A stretch of 64,000 nucleotides of DNA from Mangrovimonas yunxiaonensis (GTDB lineage Bacteria; Bacteroidota; Bacteroidia; Flavobacteriales; Flavobacteriaceae). The notes beneath the pieces are model-generated. The model did not search any database and was not told the origin of the DNA. It was given only the letters and a program-made list of their open reading frames with translations. This document shows, piece after piece, positions 26,176-36,376 of the stretch. The DNA lies in assembly GCF_000733475.1 (NCBI RefSeq), contig NZ_JPFK01000003.1, forward strand, positions 1 to 64,000, in the 5' to 3' direction. The translations under genes and the position numbers were made by a program. Each line of letters begins with the position of its first letter. The stretch's first letter is position 1.

Positions 26176-27075
26176 TTAGTAAGCCCACATGTCCAATTCG
26201 AAGTTTCGAATTTTCTCTTTAATTCTTTCAGATTCTAAAAGCTGCATTAAAGCGTTATCAGAAATATACTCGGTAACTTTTCTGTCGCCATAAACGTTTT
26301 CTTCTTTGTACACGTAGCCGTTAAAGCGTCGTGAGTTTAACAAATGGTCGAAAGAAAACGGCATAGCACTGTTCTCGTTATTAAACGATTTGGCTTCGTG
26401 CAATACTTCTCTTGCATCTGGATAGAAAATCCAGAATAAAGGGATGGGTTCTTTGTTAGCCTCGTCGTCCGATTCTAAGAAGTTCACATCTGGTGCTGCT
26501 GGTGCAATACCTAGAAGTCTGTACTTTAATTCGCCTTGACGCTTGTCGAAATACCACAAACCTTTAATTAAATACGCGCTAATATGGTAAGATGTAATAT
26601 CGGTTTTTACCACATACTCTGGGTCTACGTAGCCATCGGCATTGAACTGCTCGTAACCGATATCTAAGGTATCAACTTTAGACATTGAATAACGCAGGTC
26701 TTTTAATGTGCGTTCTGCTGTGAAGTAAGAATCGTCGTAAATTTTTTCGATTTTTCCTTCTTTAATAGATTTCCAAAGCACATCAAATAAAGAGCGTCTG
26801 TTTTTACCGATGTTATTTGTATCTATTGGATAATACAATGGAAAGTTGGCACGTTCGTCTAGAACGACTCTTTCCCAAGTCATTTTAGAGAACATGATGT
26901 CTCTATCATCTACATAACCATATTCTAATGGTTTATCATTATCCACAGCTATTTGAGCCTCTGTTTTCACTCCAATTTCTTCTGGAGTGGTTGCATTCAG
27001 GATATTTGCTTGAGAATAAGCAGATACGGCGAATGTAAGGCCTAAAACGGTTAATACAATACTCTTTAATTTCAT
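26176..27075 (-). CDS. gldN: Gliding motility / T9SS ring protein GldN
   Basis: GldN (PorN in Porphyromonas) forms with GldK the periplasmic ring of the type IX secretion system. The 299-residue protein has a signal peptide (about 1-22, ending YSQA) and the conserved GldN body (DDRDIMFSKMTWERVVLDER; FWIFYPDAREVLH; SRRFNGYVYKEENVYGDR). Length is normal for the family. It is the last gene of gldK-gldL-gldM-gldN, 41 bases after gldM, and is followed by a terminator. The gene order is the conserved one, which supports the call. Confidence 0.96.
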   Translation of the reverse strand: MKLKSIVLTVLGLTFAVSAYSQANILNATTPEEIGVKTEAQIAVDNDKPLEYGYVDDRDIMFSKMTWERVVLDERANFPLYYPIDTNNIGKNRRSLFDVLWKSIKEGKIEKIYDDSYFTAERTLKDLRYSMSKVDTLDIGYEQFNADGYVDPEYVVKTDITSYHISAYLIKGLWYFDKRQGELKYRLLGIAPAAPDVNFLESDDEANKEPIPLFWIFYPDAREVLHEAKSFNNENSAMPFSFDHLLNSRRFNGYVYKEENVYGDRKVTEYISDNALMQLLESERIKEKIRNFELDMWAY

Positions 27076-27116
27076 CTTTTGTTTTTTAATATTAGGGCTG
27101 ATTAAAAATCAAGCTT

Positions 27117-28691
27117 TTAGTTTGTAATTTCAACCACTACAGGCGAAACGCTTTTTAACTTGTAGCTAGAGTTTCCTCTAATCTGGGCTTTAATATCAAA
27201 GATTGCAACTTGGTCTCCACGTCTTGCTTTACGTAAGGCGTTCTTTGCTTGAGAGTTTAACTTGGTTCCTCCAATTCTTACAGAAGGTTGTCCAGGTACT
27301 TTAATTTTAAACTCGGTAACTTGAATTGGTAATTCGAAGTCGAAATCTTCTAAAACTGCTCCAATGGTAGATATTTCTACACTATTTCTAGGCAATTTAA
27401 CAATACCTGTTTGTCCTGAAATAGATCCTGTTGGCTTAGGAATGTCTTTAATACGGAATGTTTTTCTGTCTGATACTGCAGATCCATCGTCTAAGGTAGC
27501 GGTTACGTTAATGGTAACTTCTCTACCTGTTCCTGGGCGCATTTCAAACTTGCCATTTCCTACTTTTTTCAATCCAGCGGCACTAGCATTTACTTTGTGA
27601 TCTGGCACACCGGCAAATGAGATGGTCATTGGGTTTACAACCCCTCTGTATACCACATTCATTTTATCGGCAGAAATAGTTGCTGAATTTGGACGTGGTA
27701 CTACTACATACTTACCGTTGTAAGAAATTTCTAAATCTTTTCCGTCTTCTAAGAATGTGAAGCTTCCTTCTACATCGTGCTCGCCTACGTTACCTACGGT
27801 AAACTCGATACGAGCTGCACCAGTAGAATCGATAGCACCTTCTCTATCTAAGTCTAAAGCCTCGCCACCTACGCTTAATTTTGTTGGGGTAACGTTAGCG
27901 TATTTACCTAACACTACTTTTCCTGTAAATTTCTCGCCAGCGAAAAAGGCATTCTTATCTGGAATTACAATAGCGGTGTAGTTTTTTAAAGATACTGCTT
28001 CGTCTAGTGTATTTCCTAAGAAAAGGTTGTACATATTGGTTTCGGTAGCCTTTACGTCGTTTTGCATAGCGGTAAGCTTCGTGTACGATGCAATGGCTGG
28101 GAAGCCTTGGAAGTGGTAATCTAACCAGTTAAGTTTTTTTCCTTCTTGGTTGGTAATTGGTGCTGTACTAAAACGCTCTTCGAAGTTTTCGATAGCTTTT
28201 TGGTACTTTACATCATCGCCTAAAACGGCTTCGATATCTGTTTTGTATTTGTTTAAGCGATCCATAAAGGCTTGACCATCTTTTGTAAGACGATCACCTG
28301 TAAACCAAGCTTCATCTAAAAAGTCGCCTTTATCCATCTTTTCTGATGGTAGGGAACCATCTTCTTCTCTTTCAAAGTTTCCTTTTTCAAGGATCATTGT
28401 TTTTTGAGCCTCTAAAAAGGTAAAGAAATCTTCAGAAATCTTGTTTATTTGTTGGGCGTTGTTCGACGCTACTCTAAACTCTTCTGGTTTTTCTTCAGCC
28501 TTTTGTTTTAGGCCTTCAAGCATACCTACATTTGATGTTGATGCTAATTCGTTTGCTCTTACAAATTTATCATTCATTAACCCAAATGCAGAAAGTACTT
28601 CTTTACTCATGGTCATTGCGATCATCGCAATAAACACCAAGTACATTAGGTTAATCATTTTCTGTCTTGCAGATAATTTTCCTCCTGCCAT
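27117..28691 (-). CDS. gldM: Gliding motility / T9SS motor protein GldM
   Basis: GldM (PorM) is anchored by one helix in the inner membrane, where it forms the proton-driven motor with GldL, and reaches across the periplasm to the GldKN ring. The 524-residue protein has the single N-terminal helix (about 13-33, LMYLVFIAMIAMTMSKEVLS). A long helical first periplasmic domain and three beta-rich domains follow, ending PVVVEITN. The membrane helix contains the acidic residue of MSKEVL near its end. It starts 61 bases after gldL. Everything is typical in length and order. Confidence 0.97.
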   Translation of the reverse strand: MAGGKLSARQKMINLMYLVFIAMIAMTMSKEVLSAFGLMNDKFVRANELASTSNVGMLEGLKQKAEEKPEEFRVASNNAQQINKISEDFFTFLEAQKTMILEKGNFEREEDGSLPSEKMDKGDFLDEAWFTGDRLTKDGQAFMDRLNKYKTDIEAVLGDDVKYQKAIENFEERFSTAPITNQEGKKLNWLDYHFQGFPAIASYTKLTAMQNDVKATETNMYNLFLGNTLDEAVSLKNYTAIVIPDKNAFFAGEKFTGKVVLGKYANVTPTKLSVGGEALDLDREGAIDSTGAARIEFTVGNVGEHDVEGSFTFLEDGKDLEISYNGKYVVVPRPNSATISADKMNVVYRGVVNPMTISFAGVPDHKVNASAAGLKKVGNGKFEMRPGTGREVTINVTATLDDGSAVSDRKTFRIKDIPKPTGSISGQTGIVKLPRNSVEISTIGAVLEDFDFELPIQVTEFKIKVPGQPSVRIGGTKLNSQAKNALRKARRGDQVAIFDIKAQIRGNSSYKLKSVSPVVVEITN

Positions 28692-28752
28692 GTCTTAATT
28701 AGTTTTAATCGTTAGAATTGTTGTTTTAATGACTCTAGTATATTAATACTAA

Positions 28753-29388
28753 TTACGACTTGTTCATTGCAGAAAGCATTCCTCCATATACACCGTTTAA
28801 CGATGATAGGTTAGACGCTAAAGATTGCATTTGCTCTTTTAACTTTTGTGCATTTTCTACAGTTTCTTCGTTGATGGCCGCTTGGCGGTTAACGCTATCT
28901 AACTGTACTTTGTACAAGCTGTTTAAAGATTCCATTTGAGCTGCTGCTAAAGATAGCTCTTCACCATACTTTTTAGTGGCTGCTATAGAGTCTACCGTTG
29001 GAGAAATTCCTTTGGCAGCACCTTCAAAATTCTTGATGCTATTTCCTAAGCTTGACATTAAGTCGGCGTCAATCTTAGCTTCTTTTAATAAGTTGTCTAA
29101 TTTTTTCGATAACATACCGTCTGCATCTTTAGGCTCTTCTTTCTTGGCTTTCTTGCCAGTAGCTTGCCCACCTGCTAATTCTGGGTAAACTAAAGACCAA
29201 TCTAAATCGCTCTGTTGTCTTTCAAACGCCGAGTATGTAAATACTAGAGCTTCAACGATCATACCGATGGTAAGAATTAAAGATCCGTAAGGCCAGTGCT
29301 GAATTTTGAATAACGCTCCAACAATTACAATTGCTGCCCCTAATCCGTAGATCATGTTAGTCATAGTTAATTTCCCTTTTTGTGCCAT
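28753..29388 (-). CDS. gldL: Gliding motility / T9SS motor protein GldL
   Basis: GldL (PorL) is the inner-membrane stator-like subunit that converts proton flow to rotation. The 211-residue protein has two closely spaced helices (about 8-26 and 33-53). A conserved Lys/His patch lies between them (KIQHWPYGS), and a Glu is embedded in the second helix (GMIVEALVF), as expected for proton translocation. The cytoplasmic rest is a Lys/Glu-rich linker and coiled coil. It lies between gldK and gldM on the same strand, with spacings of 86 and 61 bases. Confidence 0.97.
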   Translation of the reverse strand: MAQKGKLTMTNMIYGLGAAIVIVGALFKIQHWPYGSLILTIGMIVEALVFTYSAFERQQSDLDWSLVYPELAGGQATGKKAKKEEPKDADGMLSKKLDNLLKEAKIDADLMSSLGNSIKNFEGAAKGISPTVDSIAATKKYGEELSLAAAQMESLNSLYKVQLDSVNRQAAINEETVENAQKLKEQMQSLASNLSSLNGVYGGMLSAMNKS

Positions 29389-29474
29389 AATTTTAGTTTT
29401 TAGTCTTAAGCCGTTACGCTTAATTTGGTTTAATATTTAGTTAATTGTTAATTGATTTAATGTTTGTGCTGTTA

Positions 29475-30848
29475 TTAGTTGCTCGCGTTTAAGGTTACAT
29501 CTGTTCCCATGTAATCTTGTACGGTTCTAAAGCCTATATAGCTTCTAGCTGAGTCTGCATATTCGTAGTCACGAGAGCTTACTTGTAAGAAATAAGCAAC
29601 GTCTTTCCAAGATCCACCTCTAACAACTTTACGTTGGTTGTTTACATCGTTAACACTTGGGTTAATTGTTGAAACAAATTCGTAAGATGACGGATCGTAA
29701 GAGGCGTTTACCCACTCTGATACGTTACCTGCCATATTGTACAGGTTAAAATCGTTCGGGTCGTAAGACTTCGCTTCTACAGTATATAGGGCTTGGTCGG
29801 CAGCATAATCACCACGTAATGGTTTAAAGTTTGCCATAAAGCACCCTCTGTCGTTTTTAGTGTAATACCCACCCCAAGGATAGGTTGCTGCTTGCAAACC
29901 ACCTCTAGCGGCATATTCCCATTCTGCTTCTGATGGAAGACGGTAAGAATTTACAAAGTGTTGTCCTCTATCTTTTCTGTATGCATTGTGGTATAAGGTT
30001 CGCCATTGGCAAAACGCTTTAGCTTGTTTCCAAGACACGCCTACTACTGGGTAGTCGCTATAGGCATCGTGCCAAAAATAGTCGTTGTGCATTGGTTCGT
30101 TATAAGAATATGCGAAGTCGCGTATCCAAGCGGTTGTATCTGGGTAGATTTCAACCTCTTCTTTAATAATGAACTCCGAGCGTTTTTTTCCTTTGTTGGC
30201 TGCTCTTGCTGCTTTTTCGATATCCATATAAGAGTACTGGAACTTAAACTTGGTTACATCCCAAGTTCTTTGCCCGTTGTACGACTCCTCTATAGGAAGG
30301 TACATGGTATCCATAACTTCTGCATAGTACTCGTCTGGGTAGTCCCCGGTATCGAAAATAATATCAACATCGTGGTTTAACTTACGCCCTTCGTACCCTG
30401 TTGGGCCCAAACCGGCATAATTGTCGTACATGTACTTTTCATAAACGGTCATTTCTTCTTCATTTGCGTCTTTAAACGCAAATTCACCTATACCGCCGTC
30501 GCCAGGGGTAGCCCCAACTTCATCGGCAAGAATGGCCAGCTTAGTTCTAATAGTTGAGTCTCTTACCCATTCAACAAATTGACGGTACTCACTATTTGTG
30601 ATCTCAGTTGCATCCATATAAAAGGATCTTACGGTAACTGTCTTAGTAGGTGCATCTTGAATTCCAGCAAGATCATCATCTGCCTTACCCATAATAAATG
30701 CGCCCCCTGGAATTAATTCCATACCGTAAGGTTTTTCGGGATGCCACTTTTTCCCTTTAACTCCTACTAGCTGCCCTCTATCTCCAGAGCCACAACTAGT
30801 TAGTAAAGCTAAAACTGCGATTAATAACGAAATTTTTTTCATATCCAT
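29475..30848 (-). CDS. gldK: Gliding motility lipoprotein GldK
   Basis: GldK (PorK) is the outer-membrane lipoprotein of the T9SS ring. The 457-residue protein has a lipobox (LLTSC, Cys at about 19) followed by a formylglycine-generating-enzyme-like fold. Its marks are GMELIPGGAFIMG, EITNSEYRQFV, VGVSWKQAKAFCQWR, RLPSEAEWEYAARGG and VVRGGSWKDVAYFLQ. The catalytic cysteines of true sulfatase-modifying factors are not apparent, which is normal for GldK. The start could be the first ATG (30848) or the second, two codons later (MKKIS); the second resembles other lipoprotein starts. It is the first gene of the operon. Confidence 0.96.
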   Translation of the reverse strand: MDMKKISLLIAVLALLTSCGSGDRGQLVGVKGKKWHPEKPYGMELIPGGAFIMGKADDDLAGIQDAPTKTVTVRSFYMDATEITNSEYRQFVEWVRDSTIRTKLAILADEVGATPGDGGIGEFAFKDANEEEMTVYEKYMYDNYAGLGPTGYEGRKLNHDVDIIFDTGDYPDEYYAEVMDTMYLPIEESYNGQRTWDVTKFKFQYSYMDIEKAARAANKGKKRSEFIIKEEVEIYPDTTAWIRDFAYSYNEPMHNDYFWHDAYSDYPVVGVSWKQAKAFCQWRTLYHNAYRKDRGQHFVNSYRLPSEAEWEYAARGGLQAATYPWGGYYTKNDRGCFMANFKPLRGDYAADQALYTVEAKSYDPNDFNLYNMAGNVSEWVNASYDPSSYEFVSTINPSVNDVNNQRKVVRGGSWKDVAYFLQVSSRDYEYADSARSYIGFRTVQDYMGTDVTLNASN

Positions 30849-30892
30849 AGAAAACTCGAGGTTAAATTTTATGCCTTAAATTTTTAAGAGCG

Positions 30893-30923
30893 TAAACATA
30901 TCTATATATTTTTTAAAAAACAA
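30893..30923 (-). promoter_or_regulatory. Candidate promoter of gldKLMN
   Basis: On the minus strand TTG (30921-30923) and TATGTTTA (30893-30900) are 20 bases apart, close to the Bacteroidota pattern with one mismatch in the -7 box. Start of transcription would be about 40 bases upstream of gldK. The rest of the 158-base gap is very AT-rich, with a repeated TGCATTTTTT-like motif on the minus strand that may end the upstream transcript. Confidence 0.5.
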
Positions 30924-31006
30924 CTTTTTTATCAAAAAAATGCACATTTCGTCGTGAAAAAATGCATTTCACCGATGTAAAGTCTTAAATTCTTCCCATA
31001 TTTACA

Positions 31007-32173
31007 TCAAACACAATTCTTCTTAAAGGCCTTGTACCAACGCTCTGGAACCACATTACCACACGCCTCTATATAGTCTTGATGTGTGCATGGTAATAAC
31101 GTATGTTTTTTTAGTTTATTATTAACATCTGATAAAAAAGGAATTTCTACCCACCAACGCCCTGTCATATTGCTTTTAAAAAAGACCAGTTCTTGCTCCT
31201 CGACAAGGGTTATAAATTTTTGGTAATGGGCTTCTTTTGAAAAATCGTCGTCCTCTACCCTAAAACTAACCCCTTCTATAAAATACCATAGCATTTGAGC
31301 CATTAGCATTGGGGTAATCTCATCGTCATAAGAAGGTTTGTACTCGTAAATACCAAACGAAGATACTTTATTGCTTATACCAGCATATCTTGCAATAGCA
31401 CATATTTCTTTACCATCCAAACCATTTGGCGATATGCGTTGTCGCATGCCCAGCTCCGATGCCTTTACACTATTTATGTCGATACTTACAATATTGGCGT
31501 CTCTTAAAACGGGCTCGACTAAAGAAATGTCATGCGACACCTCTCCCAACCGATACGATTCGAAATAGAGCTTCTCCATTAAATCTATTTCTTCTTGCGA
31601 ATTAAAATAGGTCTGGTAGCCAATGGTCGCATAATTAAATAGGTTATACGGTTGTTCTATTATAATCTTCCCTATAAAACTGTCGTTTTTTATAGACTTA
31701 TCAGAATCTCCTAAATCGAACTTCGCATCGACATTAACAATATTGACCATGGGTACAATATTATCGTAAGCCCGATAATTAACATAGGTTAAATCCTGAC
31801 TACCGCCAATAATAACGGGAATAATTTTTTTTTGAATAAGAATCTCAAGGGCGGTTCTTAAAGCGAAATACGTATCTTCTACGGCTTCTCCTTTATTAAT
31901 GTCACCAAGATCTGCTAGGTGCAATTGCCAGTTCCCAGGGAATAATTGGTATAGGGATTTACGAACGCTGTCCAAATCGAGGTCTTCGCCCAAGTAATCG
32001 ATATCGTTTCTGTTTTCCAGAACACCTATTAATGCGACTTTTACCTGACTTAAATCTGGAAGCCCTCCTTGCTTGGAGTGTATTTTAATTTTCCTTCCCA
32101 GTGCTTGTTGCGGCAGCAAAGCTGTATGCGCCATTACCGAATCGGAAACAGGAGAAAGGAAATCAAAATTCAT
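31007..32173 (-). CDS. Arginase-fold protein with degraded metal site
   Basis: A 388-residue protein recognisable as a member of the ureohydrolase (arginase/agmatinase/formimidoylglutamase) fold by IPVIIGGSQDLTY, IVNVDAKFDLGD and ANIVSIDINSVK. In active enzymes these motifs read GGxH, DAHxD and SxDxDxxDP and hold two Mn ions. Here the first His is Gln126, the second His is Lys151, and the second Asp of the third motif is Asn234. Asp149, Asp153 and Asp232 remain. It probably cannot hydrolyse guanidines. It lies eight bases after topA and directly upstream of the gldK promoter. The fold is clear; the function is unknown. Confidence 0.85.
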   Translation of the reverse strand: MNFDFLSPVSDSVMAHTALLPQQALGRKIKIHSKQGGLPDLSQVKVALIGVLENRNDIDYLGEDLDLDSVRKSLYQLFPGNWQLHLADLGDINKGEAVEDTYFALRTALEILIQKKIIPVIIGGSQDLTYVNYRAYDNIVPMVNIVNVDAKFDLGDSDKSIKNDSFIGKIIIEQPYNLFNYATIGYQTYFNSQEEIDLMEKLYFESYRLGEVSHDISLVEPVLRDANIVSIDINSVKASELGMRQRISPNGLDGKEICAIARYAGISNKVSSFGIYEYKPSYDDEITPMLMAQMLWYFIEGVSFRVEDDDFSKEAHYQKFITLVEEQELVFFKSNMTGRWWVEIPFLSDVNNKLKKHTLLPCTHQDYIEACGNVVPERWYKAFKKNCV

Positions 32174-32181
32174 AAGCTATT

Positions 32182-34668
32182 TTACTTCTTTTTGGTCGTT
32201 TTTTTTCTGGCAGTCTTCTTCTTAGGCGCATTCTTCTCTAAATGTGCCTCGGCTTCTTCCAAGGTCATATCTGTTACATCTACTGTTTTTGGCAGCTCTA
32301 CTTTGGTTTTTCCTTTTATAATATTGTGGCGCCCCCAACGTGCTTTTTCAACTCTAATGCCTGCTTCTTCCCAGTTATGTATAAGCTTGTCGCGCTCTTT
32401 TTGAAGTTTATCTTCTATTAGGGTTTCTATATCCTCGTTGGATAAGTTATCCCAATCGTACTTTTTATTTACGTTAATAAATATGTTGTTCCATTTTATA
32501 AATGGCCCAAAACGTCCTTTTCCTTTGGTTACATCATGACCATTATAATGGTATATAGGCGCATCGGCCTTCTGCTTTTCTTTAATAAGCTCTATGGCGT
32601 CGCTCATTTCAACATCCAATGGCTCCATACCCTTAGGCAGTGAAATGTATTTCTTCCCAAATTTTACATAAGGACCAAAACGCCCGTTATTAACTTCAAC
32701 CGTTTCGTCTTCATAAGTTCCTAATTGCTTAGGAAGCTTAAACAAATCCATAGCCTCCTCAAACGTAATGGTATTTAATTGTTGGTCTGGACTTAAACTG
32801 GCAAACAAGGGTTTCTCCTCTTCATCAACAGTACCTATTTGAACCATTGGCCCAAACCTACCCAGCCTAACACTTACTTGGCGTCCTGTTTGGGGGTCGG
32901 TACCAAGAATGCGTTCTCCCGATTCGCGTTCGGCGTTTTCCTGAACATCTTCTACCGTTGGATGAAAGTCCTTATAAAACGCTTTCATCATTTTCTCCCA
33001 ATCGACCTTTCCTTCGGCAATCTCATCGAAATCCTCTTCAACTTTTGCTGTAAAGTTATAGTCTAAAATGGTTTCAAAATGGTTTACTAAAAAGTCGGTT
33101 ACGATCATCCCGATATCGGTTGGCACCAACTTCCCTTTGTCCGACCCTACGTTTTCCGTTAAGGTAACATCTGCTATGGCACCATCTTGCAACGTTAGTT
33201 GCGAATATTTACGTGCCACACCTTCTACAGTGCCTTTTTCTATATAGCCTCTATTTTGAATGGTTGAAATGGTTGGGGCGTAGGTAGAAGGTCTACCAAT
33301 ACCCAACTCTTCCAGTTTCTTCACCAACGATGCTTCCGTAAATCGGTAAGGCGGCCGCGTAAAACGCTGGGTTGCTGTTATTATATTGTTTAATAGTAAT
33401 TCGTTTACCGTTAACTTAGGCAACATGCCATCTTGCTCGTTATCTTCATCATCTGTTCCTTCAAGGTAAACTTTTAAAAACCCATCAAACTTAATCATTT
33501 CGCCATTTGCGGTAAACAATTCGTTATGGGTTGTTGCGTTAATTTTCACATTGGTACGCTCCAATTGAGCCTCACTCATTTGCGACGCTATGGCGCGTTT
33601 CCATATTAGTTCGTACAACCTCGCTTGGTCGCGGTCGATGTTTACGGTATGTCTTGAAAAATCGGTTGGGCGAATGGCTTCGTGAGCCTCTTGCGCCCCT
33701 TTGGCTTTTCCTTTGTAATTTCTTGGTTTGCTGTATTCCGAACCATAAGCAGCTTCTATCTCGCGTTGCGCACCATTTCTGGCTTCGTCAGATAAATTCA
33801 CACTATCGGTTCTCATATAAGTAATTAAACCAGCCTCGTATAAACGCTGTGCCATGGTCATGGTTTTGCTTACAGAGAAATACAGCTTACGTGAAGCTTC
33901 CTGTTGCAACGTTGACGTTGTAAACGGAGGTGCCGGTGCTTTTTTGGCGGGTTTTTTCTGCAGGTCGGCCACCTTAAACTCAGCCGCTACATTAGCCTCT
34001 AAAAAGGCTAAGGCTGCTTCTTTTGTATCGAAATTCTTCGGAAGTTTAGCCTTAAACGTTTGCCCTTCTTGAGTTGAAAATTCGGCATCTATTCTGTAAG
34101 AGGCTACCGGTTTAAAACCTTCTATTTCGCGTTCGCGCTCTACAATTAACCGCACCGAAACCGATTGCACCCGACCAGCCGATAGCCCGCCCTTTACCTT
34201 GCGCCAAAGTACTGGCGACAGCTCGTAACCTACTATCCTATCCAGTACACGGCGTGCCTGTTGGGCGTCTACCAAATTGTAATCTATACCTCTAGGGTTC
34301 TCGATGGCTTTTTGTATGGCCGTTTTAGTAATCTCATGAAAAACAATACGTTTTGTCTTGGCCTTGTCTAATCCTAACGATTCTGCCAAATGCCATGCAA
34401 TAGCCTCTCCCTCGCGATCCTCATCACTTGCCAACCAAACCATTTCGGCTTTCTTAGCGAGATCCTTTAGCTTTTTTACAACCGCTTTTTTGTCTTTAGA
34501 GACAACGTATTTTGGTTTAAAATCCCCGTCTACATCTACCCCTAACTCCTTAGAAGGCAGGTCTGCAATATGCCCAAAACTCGACTCCACTTTAAAGTCC
34601 TTTCCTAGGAACTTTTCAATAGTTTTGGCCTTTGCAGGGGACTCTACGATTACTAAATTCTTCGCCAT
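32182..34668 (-). CDS. topA: DNA topoisomerase I
   Basis: Type IA topoisomerase that relaxes negative supercoils. The 828-residue protein opens with the TOPRIM domain (NLVIVESPAKAKTIEKFLG; DEDREGEAIAWHL with the acidic DxD). The active-site region has YMRTDS with the catalytic Tyr, plus the GRPSTYA motif. The C-terminal half has repeated topoisomerase C-terminal modules (GRFGPYVKFGKKY and similar) and ends in a Lys-rich tail instead of zinc fingers. All core motifs are intact. A minus-strand TACATTTG box at 34688-34695 lies 20 bases upstream of the ATG. It leads a two-gene unit with the arginase-like gene. Confidence 0.96.
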   Translation of the reverse strand: MAKNLVIVESPAKAKTIEKFLGKDFKVESSFGHIADLPSKELGVDVDGDFKPKYVVSKDKKAVVKKLKDLAKKAEMVWLASDEDREGEAIAWHLAESLGLDKAKTKRIVFHEITKTAIQKAIENPRGIDYNLVDAQQARRVLDRIVGYELSPVLWRKVKGGLSAGRVQSVSVRLIVEREREIEGFKPVASYRIDAEFSTQEGQTFKAKLPKNFDTKEAALAFLEANVAAEFKVADLQKKPAKKAPAPPFTTSTLQQEASRKLYFSVSKTMTMAQRLYEAGLITYMRTDSVNLSDEARNGAQREIEAAYGSEYSKPRNYKGKAKGAQEAHEAIRPTDFSRHTVNIDRDQARLYELIWKRAIASQMSEAQLERTNVKINATTHNELFTANGEMIKFDGFLKVYLEGTDDEDNEQDGMLPKLTVNELLLNNIITATQRFTRPPYRFTEASLVKKLEELGIGRPSTYAPTISTIQNRGYIEKGTVEGVARKYSQLTLQDGAIADVTLTENVGSDKGKLVPTDIGMIVTDFLVNHFETILDYNFTAKVEEDFDEIAEGKVDWEKMMKAFYKDFHPTVEDVQENAERESGERILGTDPQTGRQVSVRLGRFGPMVQIGTVDEEEKPLFASLSPDQQLNTITFEEAMDLFKLPKQLGTYEDETVEVNNGRFGPYVKFGKKYISLPKGMEPLDVEMSDAIELIKEKQKADAPIYHYNGHDVTKGKGRFGPFIKWNNIFINVNKKYDWDNLSNEDIETLIEDKLQKERDKLIHNWEEAGIRVEKARWGRHNIIKGKTKVELPKTVDVTDMTLEEAEAHLEKNAPKKKTARKKTTKKK

Positions 34669-34687
34669 AAATCAATTTTTAAGGTTA

Positions 34688-34695
34688 CAAATGTA
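34688..34695 (-). promoter_or_regulatory. Candidate -7 box of topA
   Basis: Minus-strand TACATTTG matches TAnnTTTG and lies 20 bases upstream of the topA ATG. Confidence 0.5.
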
Positions 34696-34801
34696 ATTGA
34701 AAAAAAACTTAAGTTCCTAATTTTTGAACACCTCCAACCCAAAATGCAGCCATTTTTAATAAAAAAACACAGCCGTTTTTATGAAAATCTCATTCTGCCA
34801 C

Positions 34802-34835
34802 TTTGTCACAATTCCATAAATAAATTGTATCTTTG
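34802..34835 (+). promoter_or_regulatory. Promoter of miaB
   Basis: TTTG at 34802-34805 and TATCTTTG at 34828-34835 are separated by 22 bases, a good Bacteroidota -33/-7 pair. Transcription would start near 34842, which argues for the ATG at 34874 as the miaB start and not a TTG at 34844. Confidence 0.65.
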
Positions 34836-34873
34836 CACACTTATTGACTATCAAAAATTATTCAATATTGAAT

Positions 34874-36322
34874 ATGGAGAAGATTATAGATGAAACCCAA
34901 CAAGGCAACAGCCTCGTCCTAGAACAAAAAGCAGAAAACACCCGTAAGCTGTTTATAGAAAGCTACGGCTGCCAGATGAATTTTAGCGATAGTGAAATTG
35001 TGGCTTCCATTTTATCTGAAAATGGATTTAACACCACCCAAAACCTCGAAGATGCCGATTTGGTTTTGGTAAACACCTGCTCTATTCGCGACAAAGCCGA
35101 ACAAACCGTTAGAAAACGCCTCGAAAAATACAATGCCGTAAAACGCCAAGGCAACCCAAACATGAAAGTAGGGGTTTTAGGTTGTATGGCCGAACGCCTA
35201 AAAAGTAAGTTTTTAGAAGAAGAAAAAATAGTAGACCTTGTGGTTGGCCCAGATGCCTACAAGGACCTCCCTAACTTATTGGCCGAAGTTGAAGATGGCC
35301 GAGAAGCCATAAACGTTATTCTTTCTAAAGAAGAAACCTATGGCGATATTTCGCCGGTACGCCTAAACACCAATGGCGTAACAGCATTTGTTTCCATTAC
35401 CCGTGGTTGCGATAACATGTGTACCTTTTGCGTGGTACCTTTCACCAGAGGCCGTGAGCGTAGCCGCGACCCGCAAAGCATTATCGAAGAAATTAACGAT
35501 TTGGCCAACAAAGGGTATAAAGAAGTTACGCTTCTTGGGCAAAATGTAGACAGCTACCTATGGTATGGGGGCGGCCTGAAAAAAGATTTCGAAAAAGCCA
35601 CCGACATGCAAAAAGCTACAGCCGTTAGCTTTGCCAAGCTTCTAGAACTCTGCGCCCAGGCACAACCAAAAATGCGTTTCCGATTCTCGACTTCCAACCC
35701 ACAAGACATGACCTTGGATGTGATTGAAACCATGGCCAAATACCAAAACATTTGCAAGTACATTCATTTACCTGTGCAAAGCGGTAGCAACCGCATTTTA
35801 AAAGCCATGAACCGGCAACATACCCGTGAAGAGTATTTTGAAATGATTGACAACATTCGCCGTATTATTCCAGATTGCGCCATTTCGCAGGATATGATTA
35901 CCGGATTCCCCACAGAAACCGAAGAAGACCATCAAGACACTTTAAGCTTAATGGCATATGTAAAATACGACTTTGGGTTTATGTTTGCCTACTCTGAAAG
36001 ACCTGGCACCTTGGCCGAGCGTAAACTAGAGGACGACATTCCTGAAGCGACAAAAAAACGCCGTTTACAGGAAATTATTCAATTACAACAAGAACACAGC
36101 CATTATAGAACACAACAACACCTAGGCAAGATTGAAGAAGTTTTGATTGAAAAAGCTTCTAAAAAATCGGATGCCCATTGGTCTGGACGAAACAGCCAAA
36201 ACACAGTAGTTGTTTTTCCTAAAGGCCCCTACAAACCAGGCGATTTTGTAAACGTAAAAATAACCGATTGCACCACAGCCACACTTATAGGCGAAGCTGT
36301 AGGGTGCTCTAATAATAATTAA
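34874..36322 (+). CDS. miaB: tRNA-2-methylthio-N6-dimethylallyladenosine synthase MiaB
   Basis: A radical SAM methylthiotransferase that modifies A37 of tRNAs reading UNN codons. The protein (482 residues from this ATG) has the N-terminal cluster-binding domain with three cysteines ([24 protein letters not shown]). The radical SAM motif is CDNMCTFC in a RGCDNMC context, with a C-terminal TRAM domain (about 400 onward). A longer frame from a TTG at 34844 adds ten residues but starts essentially at the transcription start; the ATG is preferred. It heads a plus-strand series: miaB, sigma-54 activator, lptE, TPR-like gene, secG. Confidence 0.96.
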   Translation: MEKIIDETQQGNSLVLEQKAENTRKLFIESYGCQMNFSDSEIVASILSENGFNTTQNLEDADLVLVNTCSIRDKAEQTVRKRLEKYNAVKRQGNPNMKVGVLGCMAERLKSKFLEEEKIVDLVVGPDAYKDLPNLLAEVEDGREAINVILSKEETYGDISPVRLNTNGVTAFVSITRGCDNMCTFCVVPFTRGRERSRDPQSIIEEINDLANKGYKEVTLLGQNVDSYLWYGGGLKKDFEKATDMQKATAVSFAKLLELCAQAQPKMRFRFSTSNPQDMTLDVIETMAKYQNICKYIHLPVQSGSNRILKAMNRQHTREEYFEMIDNIRRIIPDCAISQDMITGFPTETEEDHQDTLSLMAYVKYDFGFMFAYSERPGTLAERKLEDDIPEATKKRRLQEIIQLQQEHSHYRTQQHLGKIEEVLIEKASKKSDAHWSGRNSQNTVVVFPKGPYKPGDFVNVKITDCTTATLIGEAVGCSNNN

Positions 36323-36376
36323 CAACATTATTCCCTTGAAAAGGAAAAATTAAAAAGCCCCACTTCGTGGACAATT

